Shown: piece after piece, positions 16,001 to 22,676 of the stretch
Layout of the letters: each line of letters opens with the position of its first letter
Numbering within the stretch: the first letter of the stretch is position 1
From: Candidatus Hydrogenedentota bacterium
Lineage (GTDB): Bacteria; Hydrogenedentota; Hydrogenedentia; Hydrogenedentiales; CAITNO01
Direction: 5' to 3'
NCBI GenBank assembly: GCA_903922535.1
Contig: CAIXUF010000201.1
Location: 1-30,216 of the forward strand
Length of the DNA stretch: 30,216 bases
The notes under the pieces: model-generated
What the model saw: only the letters and a program-made list of their open reading frames with translations
Database searches by the model: none
What the model was told of the DNA's origin: nothing
Position numbers and translations under genes: made by a program

Positions 16001-17355
16001 ACTACGCGCTGACAGTGTCCCGGGGCGGCAACGGCAACGGCACCGTCACGGCGAACGGCATCAACTGCCCCGGCGACTGCACCGAGAGCTACGCCAGCGG
16101 AACCGCCGTCTCCCTGACGGCAACCGCGGCGCCCGACTCCACCTTCGCCGGCTGGAGCGGCGACGCATCGGGCAACACAACCCCCTATCCCCTGACCATG
16201 GACGAGGCGAAGAACGTGACCGCCACGTTCACGCTCAAGACGTACACACTGGACATCAACAAGAACGGCAACGGAACCGTCACGTCCAACACGGGCGGAA
16301 TCAACTGCGGCGGCACCTGTTCAGCGGCGTTCAACGCGGGCACGCCCGTGCAGTTGACCGCGAATCCGGCGTCGGGCTACGCATTCACGGGCTGGGGCGG
16401 CGACGCCGCGGGAACGGCAAACCCGGTGACGGTGACCATGAACGCCGCAAAAACCGTCACGGCCAATTTCGTGCCGTCCTACCTGCTGACGATTTCCAAG
16501 AGCGGAAACGGCCTGGTGGTCTCCGACACGGGCGGAATCAACTGCGGGAGCGCCTGTTCCGCATCCTATGCGTCGGGCGCCGTGGTGACCCTCACGGCCA
16601 CGCCCGACTCGGGCTATACGCTGGACCACTGGACCGGGGCTGATTCTGTCAGCGGAACCTCCTGCACCGTCACCATGAACGCCGCCAGGAACGTGTCGGC
16701 CACCTTCGCCGCTTCGACGGGGCAGTTCAAGATAGTGAACAGCAGCCAGTTCTGGATTGTGAGCATTGTGCTGAACGGAACGCAGCAGCTTCCTTCGGGC
16801 CAGGGCCTGAAGTGCGGCACGGGAACGCAAACCTACACCCTGCCCTCGGGGAGCGCGACCTACCACGTTGGTCTGGGAACGACCGCGGGCGAAATTATCT
16901 ATTACGAGAATTCCGCGACGGTGCCGGCCGGACAGACCTACACCCTGACGGTCGGCGCGGAGCAGACCTTCCAGTACATGCTGGCCAACGGCTCGGACTG
17001 GTGGAGTTACCATGGCAGTGAGTACTGCGGCGCCCTGGATCAATTCCGCCTGATCATACATTCCAACGGACAATGGGATCTCCACATGTGGACCGGTGCG
17101 GCGTGGAACAACACCTGTTCGGGCACCCTCTCCGCGACCATGCCCAACTGCATCCTGGACCCGTTTGTCTTCAAGTTCAACGACGCCAGCGGGCAGTTGG
17201 TGGATGTGACGGGTTCCTATCCGCAGATCAGCCCCTACGGTTCCACCCTGACTGTCGAATACTATCTCCCGGCCTGCAATCCCGCTGTGTCCCTGCTGTC
17301 CTTCTTCAAGGATGCCACACGGAAACCGGTGACGACCCAATACCCGCCGCCTTGA
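10081..17355 (+). CDS. Giant cysteine-rich PASTA/InlB-like repeat surface lipoprotein
   Basis: This 2424-residue protein begins with a lipoprotein signal, lipobox VLSGC, lipidated Cys25. A PEGA-like domain (about 30-103) precedes 19 PASTA repeats (about 107-1395). Each is 68 residues, of the form VPxVxGQTQAAA...VTQQCS...ISQTP...VSTGPC, and every copy has both cysteines. A jelly-roll/carbohydrate-module-like segment follows (about 1396-1563, DGGFESG...SVDDVC), then eight InlB/bacterial-repeat units (about 1564-2213) with C-x3-C in INCGGDC and the usual F(A/T)GW(T/S)G. The last 210 residues (FKIVNSSQFWIV...) are unrecognised. It is probably attached to the envelope and exposed; PASTA domains elsewhere bind peptidoglycan or act as spacers. 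ATG 10081 is preferred over GTG 10072 because TAAGGAG lies 8 nt upstream. It is followed by a terminator at 17374. No catalytic motif was seen. Confidence 0.9.
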   Translation: MFMLRGGRVFLGVMGILGLLVLSGCNQGNLHVTLSPQAAVDAGAHWAVDGGDWQASGATVGKLKAGDHVVSFKAVDGWATPADSTVTVANQQTAEVTGTYTATARPVPNVAGMTQAAAVVALDSSGLILGTVTGQCSDTVPSGGIQSQNPVAGVDAGSGSAVNVVVSIGPCNVTVPDVSGQTQAAATDALMSAGLVAGAVAGQCSFAVASGSVIAQTPAAGATAASGSAVDLKVSTGPCMVNVPNVVGQTQAAATAAIDGAGLVPGTVTQQCSATTAPDAVISQTPAANSSAPSGSTVNLIVSTGLCNATVPNVAGQTQAAAATVILDAGFAVGTVTRQCSATVAADSVISQFPASGGDATLGSAVNLVVSTGACNATVPNIVGQTQAEAGDGITGAGLVVGAVTQQCSNTVASGSVISQTPAANASATSGSTVSLVVSTGPCNVTVPNVAGQTQAAATTAITGLGLVLGAVTQQCSDTMASGSVISQSPNAGASALESSAVDLVVSTGPCGVTVPDVTGQTQAVAATTLTDAGLTPGTVTQQCSFTVAAGKVISQIPTANSVVLLGSAVDLVVSTGPCNATVPDVVGQTQVAATAAISGVGLVPGTVTQQCSATVASGNVISQTPAANASVPSGSAVDIVVSTGPCDVMVPDVAGQTQAAAATTITGVGLVLGTVTQQCSPTAALGSVISQTPLSGVSASTGSAVNLVVSTGVCNVTVPDIVGQAQAAATLAVTGAGLVIGNITQQCSNTVPSGSVVSQTPAANASASSGSAVGFVVSTGPCNVTVPEVVGQTQAAATAAISGAGLVPGTVSQQCSFTVAQGNVISQTPAAGASTPSGGTVDFVMSTGPCNVFVPNVVGQTQADAANAISGGGLVLGTVTQSCDAAVPAGEVISQTPAANSQAPSGSAVNLVLSTGLCGVTVPNVVGQTQAAATTAIMGAALVLGAVTQQCDPMVALGSVISQTPAADTPASAGGAVNLVVSTGPCTVTVPDVAGLTQSAASSAIISAGLVVGTVTQQCSNIVADGRVISQTPDGNGSASAGSAVDLVVSTGPCNVTVPNVAGQTQPDATIAITGAGLAAGAVSSECSDTVPAGNVIRQTPEAGGSVPSGTAVDLVISTGPCTVTVPAVAGLSQSAATSAITDAGLAVGTITWACSNSAEQGTVIGEAPASGFSASPGSSVDLLVASGPCTVPVPDLSGMTQAEAAAAISAAGLIPGTATEECSDAVPVGQVAYQMPLKDTQVAPGSTVEFRISVGVCMAIVPDVVNETQADAAYYLPMAWLPVGTVTQQCSDTVTAGNVISQSSVAGSSIPLGTPVDLVVSTGTCRVTVPNVVSQTQDAATTSITGAGLTVGAVLQACSNTVAAGKVLWQAPAANALVTAGATINLSVSSGPCAEIACANTVLVDGGFESGTPNKFWAETDANGGAPLTSVTGTGKTPHSGSWWAYFGSSTKADTASVSQTRTIPAAASATLTFYLRISAAGTATGTLTASIDKNELARFTNKNAAQFGSYVQVVLDVSGYADGLSHALSIAAGTSAASLSNHVSFSVDDVCLSTSNTPYSYPLTVSRTGTGNGTVTGTSIDCGGDCAGLYTNLSQITLTATPDANSTFAGWTGVDDEQDTVAYVTMDRAKTVTAGFAPKNRSLNIAVSAPGGAAGSVLGPNNTSCNSSCQYPYLSGTRVVLSANPAYGSKFTGWTGADTTDGQTCTVTLMADKTVTANFAPDTHVLTVTKSGTGFGAVTSDKGGINCIGLCPTADSTPIAAGATVTLTAAADPTSTFTGWTGADTTDGNTCTVVMGADKTVHAIFTINTYALTAAKTGNGRVISNDGKINCGDDCTQTYDAQTVVNLTATPALGYVFSSWTNADLTSGNTCQAVVNGDRTVTANFTAQNYTLNVSKDGNGTGTVTSGGPEINCGGDCTESYPAGTIVTLTAVEVSGSSFSAWTGADWANGLICTVTMNSDKNVKATFVLPNYALTVSRGGNGNGTVTANGINCPGDCTESYASGTAVSLTATAAPDSTFAGWSGDASGNTTPYPLTMDEAKNVTATFTLKTYTLDINKNGNGTVTSNTGGINCGGTCSAAFNAGTPVQLTANPASGYAFTGWGGDAAGTANPVTVTMNAAKTVTANFVPSYLLTISKSGNGLVVSDTGGINCGSACSASYASGAVVTLTATPDSGYTLDHWTGADSVSGTSCTVTMNAARNVSATFAASTGQFKIVNSSQFWIVSIVLNGTQQLPSGQGLKCGTGTQTYTLPSGSATYHVGLGTTAGEIIYYENSATVPAGQTYTLTVGAEQTFQYMLANGSDWWSYHGSEYCGALDQFRLIIHSNGQWDLHMWTGAAWNNTCSGTLSATMPNCILDPFVFKFNDASGQLVDVTGSYPQISPYGSTLTVEYYLPACNPAVSLLSFFKDATRKPVTTQYPPP
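10399..14265 (+). repeat. Array of 19 PASTA-encoding repeats, exactly 204 bp each
   Basis: The first codon of the VPxV motif falls at 10399, 10603, 10807, 11011, 12235 (tenth) and 14071 (nineteenth), all on an exact 204-bp grid. No net insertion or deletion has occurred in about 3.9 kb although the copies differ in sequence. Copies 16-19 are more diverged than 2-14. Confidence 0.95.
14770..16720 (+). repeat. Array of eight InlB-like (bacterial repeat) units
   Basis: Eight units of about 78-85 codons each start Y(P/A/T)L(T/N)V-like and contain GNGTVT, C-x3-C, TLTATP, FxGWxG and VTANF blocks. Unlike the PASTA array the units vary in length, mainly around the C-x3-C loop and the W(T/S)GAD turn. 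Confidence 0.85.
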
Positions 17356-17373
17356 GGCATAAATGAGAAGCAT

Positions 17374-17410
17374 AAAGAAGGCCGTCCGCGAGGAACGGCC
17401 TTCTTCTTTG
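17374..17410. terminator. Strong terminator hairpin between convergent genes
   Basis: AAGAAGGCCGT (17375-17385) pairs perfectly with ACGGCCTTCTT (17395-17405) over a 9-nt loop, flanked by A-rich and T-rich ends. It lies 19 bp after the giant gene stop and can serve both it and the NrdD-like gene on the other strand. Confidence 0.85.
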
Positions 17411-17448
17411 GGGGAGCCTCAACCGTGGCAAAACGGTTCCGGCACGTC

Positions 17449-19713
17449 CTATACAGGCAGGAACCGCAGTCCCCGGCAGTTGGTTTCGTTGAACGCCTTG
17501 GTGACGAATTCCGCCACGGTGCGTTCCGAGGCGTTGCCTCCGGGAAGGGACAGCATGGTGATTGCGCCGCCGTCGAGCCACACCTGCACCGCGCCTTCGG
17601 CGCGCACGCGCTCGAAGGCGTTCCATGCCGCGGCGGGCAGCGCCGCACCGGGGGTGTATTCGGCCGCCTGCGTGGCGGGGTCGGCGTGCGCCGTCGCGGC
17701 GGCACGGGGATGGCCGGCGGCGTCGAGCGCCGCGAAGTGCCGTGCCGTGTCGGGCGCGGTGTTGGCCGTTAGGGAAAGGCGGATGCGGCGCTGTCGGGCT
17801 GTCTCTCGGCAGGCGTAGTGCAGCCGTTCCGCAATGCGCTGCGCCGTTTGCGCGCGCCCGTTGTCGTCTTCCGCCAGCAGTCCCGCGCACTCCCACAGCC
17901 CGTCCAGGGCGATTTCAAAGACCATGTCTTCCGCCGCCACATAGGCCAGACTGTCATGTTCGGCGGCGAGCAGCCGCAGCGGGCCGTCGTTGCCGCGCAG
18001 CAGCAGTTCCTCCAGGAAGTTGCGTTTCTCGACGTGCGCCGCGGCGGCAAGGTTGACCAGCCGGTCCAATTCGGCGAACAGGGCCGCCTCGTCTTTGGCC
18101 GCACACGCGGCGCGGGGCAGATTGAGCGAGACGCGCTGTCCCACCACCCGCCGGGGCCGCCATGCGGGCGCGCTGTCCGCCGTTTCGGGGGCCCGGTCCA
18201 GCACGAAATCAAAGGACCCGCGCACGCAGGCCAGTCCTGCGGCGTGGCGGAGAAAGTCGCCCGAGCCCGCCGCGCCGAAGAAGGTCGTGTCGATGGGGAT
18301 GACGATGGCCGGTTCGGGGAACACCAGCCCCTCCTTTTCGCCCTCGCACAGGGTCTCGACCAATGCCCAGGCAAAGCGCTGGGCGCCATGGGCAAAGCCG
18401 CCCCAGGTGCGCCCGGCCGCTTCGCCGCCCGGACCCATGGCGTCCAGGCCGCGCAGCCCGTGGGGCACGGTCCAGCAAATCTCGATCTGCGTGACCGGCG
18501 CGGGATTGCCGCGGGTGGCCGCCCGGTAGGCGGCCTCGTAGGCGGTCATCTGGGCCAGTTGCGCCACCTCGTCGTCGGGCCGTCCGTCGACAAAGGGCGC
18601 GGCGAACACGTTAAAGGCGCGCCAGCCCACCCGCGCGGAGAAGAAGGCGTCGAGCTGCGCGTCAAAGCGGGTCCACTGCGCGAGCAGCGTGTCGGGATAG
18701 ACGGGCGGCCCGGCGAAGGCCCGGCCGTCCGGCCGCTGCACGCCGTAATGCATGAGGTATTCGAGCGAATGATCCGCCGCGTGCAGGCGGTCCACACATT
18801 CCACGTCGTGCAGGTGAATCGTGCCCGACAGGTGCGCGTCGGCCACGGCGGGGGAAAAGACCTCGGCCAGCGCATATTCCTTTTTGAGCGCCCGTGCCAG
18901 CGAGCGGTCCGTGGCGTCAGGGTCGGCGCCGGTGGTTTCGGGCGCGAGCCCGCGCAGGATGCGCGCCGTGTCGTAGAGCGGCACGCCCAGGCGGCGGTGC
19001 CGGTCGCGTTCACCGAGGAGGCCGTGCTCAATCAGCCGCGCGCCCACCATTTCGCGCACCAGCGACGAGGTGAGCGTCTGTATGCCGGCGTTGGCGATTT
19101 GGCTTTCCACCTCCGCGGCCACCACTTCGGCCATGCCGCGGCTCATGCCCGTTTCCAGGGCAAGTGCGTCCACGATGCGCCCGCGGTCCCAGGCCGCGAT
19201 GCGGTCGCCACTCGTGCGCACCCGCAGCAGCGCCCGGTCCAGGGGCCCCGGCGTGGCCTCGCTGCGGGCCTCCTTCAGTTCGCCCAGCATCGCGTCCAGG
19301 TCGCCATCGCGCAGGCGGCGGATGCGCGCACGCCGGTCCCGGTAGCGCACATAGGCCAGCGCCGCGGGGATGTGCCCCATGGTCAGCAGCACGCGCTCGA
19401 CGGCGTCATGCACCTGGTCGACGGTCGGCGCGTCGCCGCCGTGAATCTTGGCGAGGAAGATGGTGACGGCCGAGGCGAGCCCCTCGGCCTGGCCGCGATC
19501 GTCCACGCCCGCCGCACGGGACGCCTTGAAGATGGTGTCGGCGATCTTGCGGCGGTCGAAACGCTCCGTGCGGCCGTCGCGCTTGGTGACGGACTGAAAC
19601 GGCGCGCCCATCTCGGCCGCAGGCAGCGGCAGGGACATCTGCGCGTCAAAGGCGCCCTCGCCCGAGTGTGACTCGGGCAGCAGGGATTGCTCGTCGTTTT
19701 CCAGGGGGGTCAT
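17449..19713 (-). CDS. NrdD-like anaerobic ribonucleotide reductase homologue lacking the glycyl-radical tail
   Basis: This 754-residue protein has an ATP-cone at about 40-130 (VTKRDGRTERFDRRKIADTI) and a second cone-like segment at about 168-240. A body of class III ribonucleotide reductase (NrdD) type follows: TIHLHDVEC (298-306), WRAFNVFAAPFVDG (364-377), FPEPAIVIPIDTTFF (465-479), VGQRVSLNLPRAACAAKDEA (about 524-543). NrdD makes deoxyribonucleotides anaerobically using a C-terminal glycyl radical made by NrdG. Here the last 50 residues contain no R-x-C/x-G-Y-type glycyl motif and no CxxC pairs for the zinc site; the protein ends NETNCRGLRFLPV. No nrdG is nearby, and the other frames after the stop show no displaced tail. 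The start at 19713 has GGAAGG 11 nt upstream. Activity is uncertain; it could be a paralogue or need a separate radical donor. Confidence 0.75.
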   Translation of the reverse strand: MTPLENDEQSLLPESHSGEGAFDAQMSLPLPAAEMGAPFQSVTKRDGRTERFDRRKIADTIFKASRAAGVDDRGQAEGLASAVTIFLAKIHGGDAPTVDQVHDAVERVLLTMGHIPAALAYVRYRDRRARIRRLRDGDLDAMLGELKEARSEATPGPLDRALLRVRTSGDRIAAWDRGRIVDALALETGMSRGMAEVVAAEVESQIANAGIQTLTSSLVREMVGARLIEHGLLGERDRHRRLGVPLYDTARILRGLAPETTGADPDATDRSLARALKKEYALAEVFSPAVADAHLSGTIHLHDVECVDRLHAADHSLEYLMHYGVQRPDGRAFAGPPVYPDTLLAQWTRFDAQLDAFFSARVGWRAFNVFAAPFVDGRPDDEVAQLAQMTAYEAAYRAATRGNPAPVTQIEICWTVPHGLRGLDAMGPGGEAAGRTWGGFAHGAQRFAWALVETLCEGEKEGLVFPEPAIVIPIDTTFFGAAGSGDFLRHAAGLACVRGSFDFVLDRAPETADSAPAWRPRRVVGQRVSLNLPRAACAAKDEAALFAELDRLVNLAAAAHVEKRNFLEELLLRGNDGPLRLLAAEHDSLAYVAAEDMVFEIALDGLWECAGLLAEDDNGRAQTAQRIAERLHYACRETARQRRIRLSLTANTAPDTARHFAALDAAGHPRAAATAHADPATQAAEYTPGAALPAAAWNAFERVRAEGAVQVWLDGGAITMLSLPGGNASERTVAEFVTKAFNETNCRGLRFLPV

Positions 19714-19757
19714 TCGGTGTCATGCCTTCCGCGGTCCCACCCCGGGACCGGCCCATC

Positions 19758-19763
19758 AGTGTA
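19758..19763 (-). promoter_or_regulatory. Extended -10 candidate for the NrdD-like gene
   Basis: On the minus strand the sequence reads TTGTTACACT, an extended -10 (TGn-TACACT), 44 nt before the start codon. The same TACACT hexamer serves the AmaP promoter. No good -35 was found. Confidence 0.3.
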
Positions 19764-20116
19764 ACAAATGCCCGGTCGGCAAGCGAGTCCGATGCCGGAC
19801 GCGGGGCGGGGATGCCGGGTCGGCAGCATGTCCCGCTTCCAGCGGTCGGAAAGCATCCGGCGGCTATCCCCGTGGGGTGCGTGGGGATGCGCAGGAAGAG
19901 GCCGCGCCGATCAATGAAGGGGCCAGCCCGGGGACAGCGCCAAAGCCACCGCCCCTAATCCGACCAACGCCTTTGGAGAACTCCCCCAGCCACCACCACA
20001 ACCCGGGCAACATGAGATTTCTGGGGAGTCAACCGTGGGATGCTGTCAAAGAGGCACGACAATTTCCTGTGTCTTGCTTGATTTTTACGGGGCCTGATAC
20101 GCATCATGCTGGCACC
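19764..20116. other. Intergenic region with no supported gene
   Basis: About 350 bp lie between the divergent NrdD-like and glycosyltransferase genes. A frame open in line with the glycosyltransferase from 19877 lacks a ribosome-binding site and encodes low-complexity Pro/His-rich sequence unlike a GT2 N-terminus. No clear hairpin or RNA gene was seen. Confidence 0.5.
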
Positions 20117-20848
20117 ATGTGGCACGACAAGAGAGTATCCGTCATCTTCCCCACCTACAACGAGAAGAACTCGATCCGTCAGGCGATCATAGATTTTTTT
20201 GCCAACGGGTATGTGGACGAAATCGTGGTGGTCAACAACAACGCCGCGCCGGGGACGGACGAGGAGGTGTCGGGCACGGGGGCGCGGTTGGTCCATGAGT
20301 CGGCGCAGGGCTATGGCCGTGCCATCTGGCGCGGTCTGGCCGAGGCCACCGGCGACCTGCTCATTATCGCCGAGCCGGACGGCACTTTCTACGGCAAGGA
20401 CATTATCAAGCTGCTGGCCTTCTGCGACGACGTGCCGGTGGTGTTCGGCACGCGCACGGCACGCGAGTTTGTCTGGGAGGGGGCCAACATGGGCATATTC
20501 CTCAAATGGGGCAACTACGCCGTCGGCAAGCTGGTGGAGTTTCTCTTTAACACAACCTTCCTCAGCGACGTTGGCTGCTCGATGAAACTTATTCCTCGGC
20601 CGGTGTACGAGCAGATCAGGCCCCATTTCACCATTGGCGGGTCGGCCTTCGGCCCGCAGTTAATGCTGCTGGTCATTCTGCACAGGCTCCCCTTTGTCGA
20701 GATTCCGGTGAACTACGGCAAACGGGTTGGCGTATCCTCCGTGACGGGCAGCAAGCTGAAGGCTTTCTTTCTGGGGGTGGAGATGATCGGGATCATACTT
20801 CGCTACCGTGTCGAGTCCTGGATGGGGCTTTTTCCCCCGCGCGCGTAG
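20117..20848 (+). CDS. Family 2 glycosyltransferase (dolichyl-phosphate mannosyltransferase-like)
   Basis: This 243-residue GT-A enzyme begins with the nucleotide-sugar-binding strand VSVIFPTYNEKNSIRQAI (about 7-24), then VDEIVVVNNNAAPGTDEEV. The metal site in IIAEPDGTF uses EPD at about 86-88 in place of the classical DxD. The later block LSDVGCSMKLIPRPVYEQI matches lipid-linked sugar transferases of the DPM1/GT2 type. It has no multi-span membrane domain, so it is likely a cytoplasmic-face enzyme moving a sugar to a lipid or polymer acceptor, both unknown. ATG 20117 is chosen because the conserved strand starts within seven residues; no clear ribosome-binding site precedes it, so the start or a leaderless message is uncertain. 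Confidence 0.85.
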   Translation: MWHDKRVSVIFPTYNEKNSIRQAIIDFFANGYVDEIVVVNNNAAPGTDEEVSGTGARLVHESAQGYGRAIWRGLAEATGDLLIIAEPDGTFYGKDIIKLLAFCDDVPVVFGTRTAREFVWEGANMGIFLKWGNYAVGKLVEFLFNTTFLSDVGCSMKLIPRPVYEQIRPHFTIGGSAFGPQLMLLVILHRLPFVEIPVNYGKRVGVSSVTGSKLKAFFLGVEMIGIILRYRVESWMGLFPPRA

Positions 20849-20935
20849 CGCGCCCGTCTTCCTGAAATCGAATAGATCCGCGCATTGCGGTGATTGGGCG
20901 TATCGGGTGCCATTTGACACAGGAGGCATGCAGCC

Positions 20936-21604
20936 ATGAGAAGTCACGGTGCAGTTCTGGCGGCTTTGGTTCTTATTTTCACGGGTGGAGCGTGGGCGCA
21001 CAACTACGTCGCCGATGACGGCTCGCACACGGGTGCGGGAAAGGCGCTCTACCTTCGGGACGTCACGCTCTCGCAGGTGCTGTACCACGAGGTGACACCC
21101 GATGCGGCGCAATTGTGGATCGCCTTCGACGGCAAAGCAGGCGACCTGTTCTATTTTCAGTTGGGCGTGCCCTACCTCACCCGGCTGGAAAACTATCGGC
21201 CCGCACTGGTACTGGTTGGGCCGGGTGTGGGCGAGGTGAAGCCGCCCATCGCCATACCGGCCGGTCTGGGCGCGCAGGTCTACAACTCGGATGAGATCAC
21301 GCCGACCTTTTTCGACGAACCCTTTACCGGCACCCAGTCCTGGGTCATGTTTGAGAAGGAAATTCCGTTGCCGAAGGACGGTCGCTACTACCTGGCCGCG
21401 TACGACCCGGCGGGACAGCCGGGCAAGCTGTGGGTGGCCGTGGGCAAGCGCGAGGCGTTCACGTTCAAGGACATCATCACCCTGTACCAGGTGCAGCACA
21501 AGGTGCGCGTGTTTCATGAGGTGGAGCACAAACCCATGCCCCTGTTTACCTTCACCATATCCGCCCTGTCACGGATATTGCGCGCGCTGTTCTTCTTCGT
21601 GTAG
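20936..21604 (+). CDS. Secreted protein of unknown function with hydrophobic C-terminus
   Basis: This 222-residue protein has a clear signal peptide (about 1-21, ending GGAWA before HNYVADD). The mature part is beta-rich, with LWIAFDGKAGDLFYFQLGVP and YRPALVLVGPGVGEVKPP resembling small jelly-roll or pre-peptidase-like domains. Later it has PKDGRYYLAAYDPAGQPGKL and a hydrophobic end (ISALSRILRALFFFV) that may sit in a membrane. AGGAGG lies 9 nt before the ATG. I do not recognise the family and assign no function. The gene follows the glycosyltransferase by 87 bp on the same strand and may share its transcript; it converges on the propeller gene ending at 21650. Confidence 0.75.
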   Translation: MRSHGAVLAALVLIFTGGAWAHNYVADDGSHTGAGKALYLRDVTLSQVLYHEVTPDAAQLWIAFDGKAGDLFYFQLGVPYLTRLENYRPALVLVGPGVGEVKPPIAIPAGLGAQVYNSDEITPTFFDEPFTGTQSWVMFEKEIPLPKDGRYYLAAYDPAGQPGKLWVAVGKREAFTFKDIITLYQVQHKVRVFHEVEHKPMPLFTFTISALSRILRALFFFV

Positions 21605-21625
21605 ATCCGGACCGCCACTGGGAGC

Positions 21626-21643
21626 GCCGGCATCCCTGCCGGC
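21626..21643. terminator. GC hairpin between convergent genes
   Basis: GCCGGC-atccct-GCCGGC lies midway between two convergent stops (21604 and 21650). There is no T-run. Its core is shared with the hairpin at 8679-8697, so it may be a dispersed repeat fragment co-opted as an RNA end. Confidence 0.45.
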
Positions 21644-21649
21644 TTGACG

Positions 21650-22666
21650 CTACTTCGTTTCGGTGAGTTCGGCGATGCCGATTCCGTTCTCGCCGGCCAC
21701 GGAGTAGAGCAGCCAGATGTGGCCGTCTTCCTTGAAGATGGCGGGGTCACGCAGGGCGTTTTCACGGCCCTTGGCGCTTCCACCACTGGATTTGGCCAGC
21801 GCGACATCCGTGCCTTCGTAGTCCTTTTCCGGCTTCAGCACCAGTTCCGGAGGACCGGCCTTCCAGTCTTTCCAATCCGAACTTAACGAAATGGTGCGGC
21901 GCAGGATGCACTCAGGCATGTCGCCGATGTTGGAGTAGTAAACCGTCAGGTTGTCCCCGGACAGGTCCACCGCCACATGGCGTATGCCGGGGCCGTTCTC
22001 CTCGCCATCATGCTTGGTGACAACAGGAAACGGATTGGGCCCCTCCTCGAATCCCGACACGCCGTCTTTGGACCGGCACAGCCAGCCGCGCTTGCTCATG
22101 GCATACCAGTATTCGCCGTGGTGAATGACGCGGAAATAGAACGGGCCAAGCCGTTCCGGATCGGCGGTGAAATGCAGGCCGTCTGTCGAGCGCGCCAGAT
22201 AACTGGTCTGCTTGCCCGTGGTTTTCGACACGCTGTGGAAGTACATCCGAAGTTCTTTGCGTTCCCCGTCAACAATGACGTCGGGCGAGGCGATGTGCGA
22301 CTTGCCGTCGGGCACCTGTTTGAGGCGCAGCGTGCCCGGCTCGTAAACCTTCCAGGGCCCGGTCAACTGATCCGCATAGGCGAGACGGATGTAACTGCCG
22401 TGATGGTCGGCAAAATAGAGGTAGTACCTGCCCAGCGGATTGGGCAGCCAATCCGGCACGCGGATCAGCGAAGGTCCGTTGATGTTTGCCCCGTCCTTGC
22501 CGGACAGCATGTCGGGTCGGATGACCGGGTTCGCGTCGAAGCGCGTTATGCGAAGCCCCTTCGCGGGCGGCGGAAGCGCCGCACCGTCGGTTGCCTGTGC
22601 CGTTGGGGAAGCGCACCAGATTGACGTGATCAGCGCGGCCGCGCAGAGACAGGATCGGGCGTTCAT
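21650..22666 (-). CDS. Secreted glycosidase-like beta-propeller (GH43/GH32-type fold)
   Basis: This 338-residue protein has an N-terminal signal peptide (about 1-25, cut after PTAQA). The body repeats propeller blades typical of five-bladed glycosidase folds: NGPSLIRVPDWLPNPLG, RYYLYFADHHGSYIRLAYAD, then TGPWKVYEPG and HIASPDVIVDG, and near the end LRDPAIFKEDGHIWLLYSVAG. Acidic residues suited to catalysis occur in FDANPVIRP, SPDVIVD and DGEENGPGIRH, but which act is not certain. It would act on polysaccharides in the periplasm or outside; the substrate is unknown, and it may be a non-catalytic relative. It begins only 10 bp after the stop of the rRNA methyltransferase on the same strand and lacks a good ribosome-binding site, so translation is probably coupled. 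Confidence 0.75.
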   Translation of the reverse strand: MNARSCLCAAALITSIWCASPTAQATDGAALPPPAKGLRITRFDANPVIRPDMLSGKDGANINGPSLIRVPDWLPNPLGRYYLYFADHHGSYIRLAYADQLTGPWKVYEPGTLRLKQVPDGKSHIASPDVIVDGERKELRMYFHSVSKTTGKQTSYLARSTDGLHFTADPERLGPFYFRVIHHGEYWYAMSKRGWLCRSKDGVSGFEEGPNPFPVVTKHDGEENGPGIRHVAVDLSGDNLTVYYSNIGDMPECILRRTISLSSDWKDWKAGPPELVLKPEKDYEGTDVALAKSSGGSAKGRENALRDPAIFKEDGHIWLLYSVAGENGIGIAELTETK

Positions 22667-22676
22667 GGAAAGCGGG

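Noticed and set aside
17818..19671. 617-residue plus-strand frame antisense to the NrdD-like gene
   Set aside because: The sense strand has recognisable ATP-cone and NrdD motifs, while the antisense product is Arg/His-rich without motifs.
19877..20116. N-terminal extension of the glycosyltransferase
   Set aside because: No ribosome-binding site, and the sequence is unlike GT2 N-termini; the conserved strand starts just after 20117.
20914..20919. Perfect TTGACA upstream of the secreted protein
   Set aside because: It lies only 17 nt from the start codon next to the ribosome-binding site, so it cannot act as the -35 for this gene.
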